Source: Acidobacteriaceae bacterium (GTDB lineage Bacteria > Acidobacteriota > Terriglobia > Terriglobales > Acidobacteriaceae). From it: DNA of 8,993 nt. Where the stretch lies: contig PLKY01000170.1 in assembly GCA_003140785.1 (NCBI GenBank), positions 13,324 to 22,316 on the forward strand, given 5' to 3'. A model generated the notes under the pieces. That model did not search any database, was not told the origin of the DNA, and saw only the letters and a program-made list of their open reading frames with translations. This document shows, one piece after another, positions 4,958-8,993 of the stretch. A program made the translations under genes and the position numbers. The stretch's first letter is position 1. Each line of letters starts with the position of its first letter.

Positions 4958-7624
4958 ATGAAGAGCCTTGGATTGCGGATGGTTGTGGTTGGTTTGATTG
5001 GGGGCGTAATGGCGTGGCCGGCCGCGGGACAGGAGGCACAGAAGCCTGCGTATCTCGACACGAGTCTGCCGCCCGAGCAGCGCGCGGCGGACCTTGTGCA
5101 CCGGATGACGCTCGAAGAGAAAGCAAGCCAGCTGGTGAACCAGGCGCGGGCCATTCCGCGGCTTAACGTTCCCGCCTACGACTGGTGGAGCGAGTCGCTG
5201 CATGGCGTGGCGCGGGACGGAACGACGGAGTTCCCGGAGCCGATCGGGCTGGCCGCGACCTTCGACGTGCCTGCTATTCACCAGATGGCAATTGTCATCG
5301 GCACGGAAGGGCGCATCAAGCACGTGCAGGCGATGCGCGCCGGGCACAGCGATATTTTTGAAGGTCTCGACTTCTGGGCGCCCAATATCAACATCTTCCG
5401 CGATCCGCGCTGGGGCCGCGGCCAGGAGACCTATGGTGAGGATCCATTCCTGACTGCGCGCATGGGCGTGGCCTTTGTGACCGGCATGCAGGGCGACGAT
5501 CCCCGCTACTATCGCGTGATTTCGACTCCCAAGCACTTTGCCGTGCACAGCGGACCGGAGCCGACACGCCACACGGCGAACGTCGACGTAAGCAAGCACG
5601 ACGAAGTGGACACCTATCTCCCTGCCTTTCGCGCTGCGGTGACCGAGGGTCATGCGGACTCCGTGATGTGCGCATACAACTCGATCAATGGCCAGCCGGC
5701 TTGCGCCAACGAGTTTCTATTGCAGGATCAGTTGCGGGGCTGGTGGAACTTCCAGGGCTACGTGGTCTCAGACTGCGGCGCTGTGCTGGATATTCATGAC
5801 GGCCACAAATTCAACACGACGCAGGCCGAGTCGTCGGCCGCGAGTCTGCGCCGCGGCATGGACAACGAGTGCGTGGACTTTACGTTCAAGGTGAAAGATA
5901 ACCACGACTACAAGCCTTATCTCGACGCGGTGAAGGAAGGCTACCTGAAGGAGAGCGAGATCGACACGGCGGTGACGCGGCTGTTTACGGCGCGCATGAA
6001 GCTGGGCATGTTCGACCCGCCGGAGATGGTGCCTTATAACAAGATCGACGAGAGTCTGCTGGATAGCGCGCAGCATCGCGTCATGGCGCGCAAGATGGCC
6101 GATGAAGCGATGGTATTGCTGAAGAACGATGGTGTGCTGCCGCTGAAGGCGTCAGGCTTGAAGATCGCGGTTGTCGGCCCGCTGGGCGATCAGACGAAAG
6201 TGCTGCTAGGCAACTACAACGGAACGCCGAGCCACACGGTCTCGATTCTTGAAGGCATTCGCAAGGAGTTTTCCGGCGCCACGGTCAACTATGTTGCTGG
6301 GACGCAGTTCCTCGGCCATGATGCTGCGCCGGTGCCTGCATCCGCACTTACGGTGGATGGCAAGCCGGGCATCAAGGCGAGCTATTCGCAACTGGACATG
6401 TCGAACCTGAATAATCCATCAACCTCGAAGCCGGTGGCCGAGCGCGTCGAAGGCACGCTCGATGCGGCGGCGAATGGGATCCCTGCTGAAGCGGCGAATG
6501 TGAAGCCTCTGGCCATTCGCTGGGATGGGATGCTGACAGCTCGGGAGACGGGCGACTACAACCTCGGCATGGCGGCTTCCGGCTTTTTCCGGATGCAACT
6601 GGATGGCGAGAACGTAACCTCGTCCTACGGCGGCAACGGCAAAGAAGCGAAGCTGGGCCGCGTGCACCTGGAAGCCGGCAAGCCAGCGAAACTGCACGTG
6701 GAATATGCGTTTGGATTCGGGGCCGCCGAAGAGATTGCTGCGAAGCTGATGTGGTCGAAGGTTGACTTGAAGCCGCAGACTGCGGCTATTGACGCGGCCA
6801 AAGCGGCGGATGTCGTGGTCGCCGTGGTGGGCATCACGAGCGAACTCGAAGGCGAAGAGATGCAGGTGCAGGAAGAGGGGTTCAAGGGCGGTGACCGCAC
6901 CTCGCTCGATTTGCCCAAGCCGGAGGAGGAGCTGCTTGAGGCAGTGGCTGCAACCGGCAAGCCGGTGGTGGTGGTGTTAACCAACGGCAGTGCGCTCGGT
7001 GTGAACTGGGCCAAGGCGCATGCCAACGCAATTCTCGAAGCGTGGTATCCCGGCGAGGAAGGTGGCACAGCAGTAGCTGAGACGCTGTCGGGTAAGAACA
7101 ATCCGGGTGGCCGTTTGCCCGTGACGTTCTACAAAGACGTCAGCCAATTGCCGGCTTTCGAAAACTACGCGATGAAAGGCCGCACTTATCGTTATTTTGA
7201 GGGCGAGCCGCTGTATCCCTTCGGCTACGGGCTGAGTTACACGAGCTTCGCCTATAGCGATCTCAAGGGTCCAACGGAACCTGTCGCTGCCGGTAGTCCG
7301 GCAACGTTTGACGTGACCGTGACGAACACCGGAAAGACCGCGGGAGATGAGGTGGCGCAGCTCTACCTTGAATTTCCGAAGGTGCCTGGTGCGCCGTTGC
7401 GAGCGCTGCGTGGCTTCCAGCGCGTGCATCTTGATCCGGGCGCTTCGCAGACTGTGCACTTCCGCCTGCGTCCGCGCGATCTGAGCATGGTGACAGATGT
7501 AGGCGAGCCGATCGTTGCCGAAGGGCAGTACTCGGTGTCTGTCGGGGGCGGCCAGCCCAAGACGGATGCGCAGGTGGTGAGTACGACCTTCAACATAGCC
7601 GGAAAGCTTTATCTGCCGGAGTAA
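4958..7624 (+). CDS. Secreted glycoside hydrolase family 3 enzyme with PA14 insert (beta-xylosidase/beta-glucosidase type)
   Basis: The product is 888 aa from the ATG at 4958, with GGAG at 4945-4948. An ATG at 4949 is too close to that site. A signal peptide (MKSLGLRMVVVGLIGG..., cleavage likely after AAG near residue 24) sends it to the periplasm or outside. The GH3 barrel domain spans about 40-340. It has WWSESLHGVA, DPRWGRGQETYGEDP, the KH pair at 192-193 (PKHFAVHSG), and VVSDCGA with the nucleophile Asp272. The WWSESLHG and SDCGA motifs are those of the xylosidase/arabinofuranosidase branch of GH3. The C-terminal alpha/beta domain is interrupted at about 455-605 by a PA14 domain (AIRWDGMLTARETGDYNLG), which is known in other GH3 enzymes as a substrate-shaping or binding module. 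It resumes with SELEGEEM (from 628), a candidate for the acid/base Glu, and FKGGDRTSLDLP. A fibronectin-III-like domain ends the protein (about 770-870). It releases sugars from the non-reducing ends of plant oligosaccharides. The exact sugar cannot be read from the sequence. It appears monocistronic. Confidence 0.93.
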   Translation: MKSLGLRMVVVGLIGGVMAWPAAGQEAQKPAYLDTSLPPEQRAADLVHRMTLEEKASQLVNQARAIPRLNVPAYDWWSESLHGVARDGTTEFPEPIGLAATFDVPAIHQMAIVIGTEGRIKHVQAMRAGHSDIFEGLDFWAPNINIFRDPRWGRGQETYGEDPFLTARMGVAFVTGMQGDDPRYYRVISTPKHFAVHSGPEPTRHTANVDVSKHDEVDTYLPAFRAAVTEGHADSVMCAYNSINGQPACANEFLLQDQLRGWWNFQGYVVSDCGAVLDIHDGHKFNTTQAESSAASLRRGMDNECVDFTFKVKDNHDYKPYLDAVKEGYLKESEIDTAVTRLFTARMKLGMFDPPEMVPYNKIDESLLDSAQHRVMARKMADEAMVLLKNDGVLPLKASGLKIAVVGPLGDQTKVLLGNYNGTPSHTVSILEGIRKEFSGATVNYVAGTQFLGHDAAPVPASALTVDGKPGIKASYSQLDMSNLNNPSTSKPVAERVEGTLDAAANGIPAEAANVKPLAIRWDGMLTARETGDYNLGMAASGFFRMQLDGENVTSSYGGNGKEAKLGRVHLEAGKPAKLHVEYAFGFGAAEEIAAKLMWSKVDLKPQTAAIDAAKAADVVVAVVGITSELEGEEMQVQEEGFKGGDRTSLDLPKPEEELLEAVAATGKPVVVVLTNGSALGVNWAKAHANAILEAWYPGEEGGTAVAETLSGKNNPGGRLPVTFYKDVSQLPAFENYAMKGRTYRYFEGEPLYPFGYGLSYTSFAYSDLKGPTEPVAAGSPATFDVTVTNTGKTAGDEVAQLYLEFPKVPGAPLRALRGFQRVHLDPGASQTVHFRLRPRDLSMVTDVGEPIVAEGQYSVSVGGGQPKTDAQVVSTTFNIAGKLYLPE

Positions 7625-7651
7625 GTGCGATAAGCAATTTATAGCATCACT

Positions 7652-7682
7652 AAGGGCGTATCCACTGCGTGGATGCGCCCTT
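7652..7682 (+). terminator. Intrinsic terminator-like hairpin after the GH3 gene
   Basis: AAGGGCGTATCCAC (7652-7665) pairs with GTGGATGCGCCCTT (7669-7682) over 14 bp with a single G-T wobble and a 3-nt loop. It begins 27 nt after the GH3 stop and is followed by a modest T-rich stretch (CTTATTT). The stem is strong but the U-tract is short, so termination may be partial. Confidence 0.75.
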
Positions 7683-7962
7683 CTTATTTGCACATAGGTT
7701 GACGGGCGCTCGTTGGTGGCACGACGGAACTTGTTCGTCTGTTGCTGAGGCCGGGGACAGTTTCTTTGAGTGTGGTGTCTACACAAACACAGTGATTCCG
7801 ATGGGGATGTACGGAGGGCCTTGAACTCATACGCCCGCGCCAACAAGCGCGTCGAGCGAATGAGGCCTCGTGCGCTTGTGTCTCCCGGTTGGTGCGGCTG
7901 GATAACTTGGGGTCTGGTCTGAGCGAGCAGGCCCTAAGTGAGGCATAAGTGGGGGGCAGGCC
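7683..7962. other. Non-coding stretch between the GH3 terminator and the TonB-family gene
   Basis: I find no credible ORF on either strand here. Candidate -35 boxes (TTGACG at 7699, TTGAAC at 7821) have no acceptable -10 at 16-18 nt. A small palindrome, GTGTCTACAC, lies near 7775-7784. The only substantial structure is the hairpin at 7906-7938. A G-rich run just before the ATG at 7963 (AAGTGGGGGGCAGG) may serve as the ribosome site. Confidence 0.5.
7906..7938 (+). other. Leader hairpin upstream of the TonB-family gene
   Basis: CTTGGGGTCTG (7906-7916) can pair with CAGGCCCTAAG (7928-7938) over 11 bp, including two G-U wobbles, with an 11-nt loop. It ends 24 nt before the ATG at 7963. It is not followed by a T-run, so it may be a 5'-UTR structure or an operator-like inverted repeat. 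Its function is unknown. Confidence 0.35.
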
Positions 7963-8340
7963 ATGTTTGAAGATTCCACCTTTGAATCCACGGGCAGAAT
8001 CCACACGCGCAGCCGCGGCTGGATGGCCGCTACGTTTCTTTTCAACGGGTCGGTACTTATCTGGTTGATCCTGGTTCCTTTGATCTATCCGGAGGCATTG
8101 CCGCGGCAGGCGTTGGCGTTTCTGCTGACCGCGCCAGCGCCGCCGCCGCCTGCACCAAAAGAACCGCACTTCCATGGCAAGCCCGAGTTGCAAGGGTCGC
8201 ATCTTTTCCTCCCGCCAATGATCCCTACGACGATTGGACATTGGGACGGACCCGAAGAGCCTTTGAGTAGCTCATCGATCAGTCTCGATACAGGGGGTGG
8301 CATGCCGGACGCCGGAACAGGAGTATTTCCCAATCGCTGA
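7963..8340 (+). CDS. TonB-family protein, N-terminal half (membrane anchor and Pro-rich linker), ends at an in-frame TGA
   Basis: The product is 125 aa from the ATG at 7963, behind a G-rich ribosome-site candidate. MFEDSTFEST at the start is the N-terminus I associate with acidobacterial TonB-like energy transducers. One hydrophobic helix at about 21-43 (WMAATFLFNGSVLIWLILVP) anchors it in the inner membrane. A short Pro/Ala segment (TAPAPPPPAPKEP, about 56-68) and a Gly/Ser-rich, low-complexity linker would cross the periplasm. The reading frame ends at TGA 8338-8340, yet continues without any other stop into the TonB C-terminal domain at 8341-8661. The two parts together would make an ordinary 232-residue-long protein. 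Alone, this half lacks the domain that contacts outer-membrane receptors. It is either the front part of a pseudogene, half of a split protein, or the truncated product of a read-through gene. Confidence 0.75.
   Translation: MFEDSTFESTGRIHTRSRGWMAATFLFNGSVLIWLILVPLIYPEALPRQALAFLLTAPAPPPPAPKEPHFHGKPELQGSHLFLPPMIPTTIGHWDGPEEPLSSSSISLDTGGGMPDAGTGVFPNR
8338..8340 (+). other. In-frame TGA interrupting the TonB-family gene
   Basis: The context is AAT CGC TGA GTG GCA. Codons before and after are in the same frame and belong to one protein family layout. A single base change from CGA or TGG would create it. The following base is G, which is not the leaky TGA-C context. Confidence 0.8.
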
Positions 8341-8661
8341 GTGGCAGTTGTTGCCCGTCCTGACGTGAAGGGGCCGGTACGCATTTCTTCCGGCGTGATG
8401 GAGGGAATCTTGCTCGCGAAATCTCCGCCTGCTTATCCGGCGATTGCAAAGGCAGCGGGCGTGCAGGGGACGGTCGTTCTGCAGGCGACGATCTCGAAGA
8501 GCGGGACTATCGAGAATCTGCGCGTGGTGAGCGGTCCGTTGATGCTGCAGCAGGCCGCGATGGACGCCGTGAAGACATGGCGCTATCGGTCTTATCTTCT
8601 CAACAACGAACCTGTGGAAGTGGAGACGACAGTGAACGTCGTCTTCGCAATGGGACGCTAA
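8341..8661 (+). CDS. TonB-family protein, C-terminal energy-transducing domain (separated from its anchor by TGA)
   Basis: It is read from the GTG immediately after the TGA and gives 106 aa. GPVRISSGV is followed by a complete TonB C-terminal domain: YPAIAKAAGVQGTVVLQATI, SGTIENLRVVSG and MDAVKTWRYRSYLLNNEP, ending in the beta-strand VETTVNVVFAMG. This domain normally binds the TonB box of outer-membrane receptors and passes on energy from ExbB/ExbD. Without the N-terminal helix and with no signal peptide, this fragment would stay in the cytoplasm. AGGAG at 8319-8323 lies 17 nt before the GTG, which is longer than ideal. Other in-frame starts are GTG 8365 and ATG 8398. The domain is well preserved, so if the gene is broken, the event is recent. 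The stop (TAA 8659-8661) overlaps the stop of the convergent thioesterase gene by 4 bp. Confidence 0.75.
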   Translation: MAVVARPDVKGPVRISSGVMEGILLAKSPPAYPAIAKAAGVQGTVVLQATISKSGTIENLRVVSGPLMLQQAAMDAVKTWRYRSYLLNNEPVEVETTVNVVFAMGR

Positions 8662-8993
8662 CTATCGCTGGCTTGCAGCTTTTCACGGGTGAGGGTGTTC
8701 CATTGCGCGATGGCTTCGGGGATCGGTGGGCTCTGCACTCCAGGCGCAACGCGCTCCAGCACCTGCTGCGGGGCCAGACTTCCTCGGGCGTCGCGCAACA
8801 TGCCCTTCACCCAGCCGAGGGCCGCCAAGCCATCACGCCCCGTAAAGATCTGCTCGATGTAAAACCATCGCTCATCCCAGCAGATAAGGCGCGACGCTAG
8901 CGAGAAGGTGGAAAACAGCGGCAGCGAGCGGCGATAGGTAATCCACACTGCGCCTACCAGCGGCCGCCAGCGCAAGCGCACGATGTGCTTCAG
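8658..8993 (-). CDS. Acyl-CoA thioesterase-like (4HBT/hot-dog family) protein, C-terminal part
   Basis: The frame is open from the right edge to TAG at 8658-8660. It gives 111 residues that begin LKHIVRLRWRPLVG, so the true start is outside the window. An internal GTG at 8981 is unlikely to be the start. The segment has the later strands of a hot-dog fold typical of the THEM6/4-hydroxybenzoyl-CoA-thioesterase-like group: RPLVGAVWITYRRSLPLFS, then SRLICWDERWFYIEQIF, then a GWVKGMLRD strand. It ends in a proline-containing tail (SPPIPEAIAQW) seen in this group. The N-terminal part that normally holds 'D.D...H.NN..Y' is missing from the window, so catalytic residues cannot be checked. The family hydrolyses acyl-CoA thioesters, and the substrate here is unknown. 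It is convergent with the TonB-family gene. Confidence 0.78.
   Translation of the reverse strand: MKHIVRLRWRPLVGAVWITYRRSLPLFSTFSLASRLICWDERWFYIEQIFTGRDGLAALGWVKGMLRDARGSLAPQQVLERVAPGVQSPPIPEAIAQWNTLTREKLQASDS

Noticed and set aside
7742..7800. Possible mobile-element remnant or terminal inverted repeat around the GTGTCTACAC palindrome
   Set aside because: There is no second copy, target duplication or transposase fragment in the window.
6977..7846. 289-codon antisense open frame opposite the GH3 C-terminus
   Set aside because: It has no recognisable domain, runs through the terminator hairpin, and mirrors a well-supported coding region.
8338..8370. Selenocysteine insertion at the TonB TGA
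   Set aside because: Only a 4-bp stem (GGCA/TGCC) follows the TGA, too close and too weak for a bacterial SECIS element, and TonB-like proteins have no known selenocysteine role.

Overview
The window looks like chromosomal DNA of an acidobacterium (Acidobacteriota, probably class Terriglobia). The grounds are high GC content, a TonB-type protein with the 'MFED…' N-terminus and 'GPVRISSGV…YPAIAKAAGVQGTV' C-terminus that I associate with that group, and a small membrane protein with a 'DLWPAMLRRLD' motif next to an ECF sigma factor. This placement comes from family recognition, not a search. No tRNA, rRNA, CRISPR array, transposase or phage gene was seen.

Layout from left to right. (1) Positions 1-1485, minus strand: most of a polytopic membrane protein resembling GT-C (GT39/RgtA-like) glycosyltransferases, cut by the left edge. 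(2) Positions 1569-2878, plus strand: a two-gene unit made of a 74-aa protein of unknown function and a Gfo/Idh/MocA oxidoreductase with features of GnnA, the UDP-GlcNAc 3-dehydrogenase of lipid A diamino-sugar synthesis. (3) Positions 2875-4697, minus strand: a compact four-gene operon read as ECF sigma factor, 73-aa single-TM protein (ATGA overlap with the sigma gene), 148-aa four-TM protein, and an isoprenylcysteine-methyltransferase-family membrane enzyme. The 73-aa protein sits where an anti-sigma factor usually sits but has no zinc-finger motif. (4) Positions 4698-4957: a divergent control region with a good sigma70-type promoter facing right and an imperfect inverted repeat. (5) Positions 4958-7624, plus strand: a secreted family 3 glycoside hydrolase of the xylosidase/arabinosidase type with an inserted PA14 domain and a C-terminal Fn3-like domain, followed by a hairpin terminator. 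(6) Positions 7625-7962: non-coding, with a hairpin just upstream of the next gene. (7) Positions 7963-8661, plus strand: a TonB-family energy transducer split by an in-frame TGA. The N-terminal half has the membrane anchor and the C-terminal half has the TonB domain. (8) Positions 8658-8993, minus strand: the C-terminal part of an acyl-CoA thioesterase-like protein, cut by the right edge.

Functionally, the GH3 enzyme fits plant-polysaccharide breakdown, TonB fits outer-membrane transport, and the Gfo/Idh/MocA enzyme fits envelope sugar synthesis. The sigma-factor operon would be a small regulatory unit controlling membrane functions, possibly including its own membrane genes. The most unusual points are the in-frame stop in the TonB gene and the possible non-canonical anti-sigma protein.
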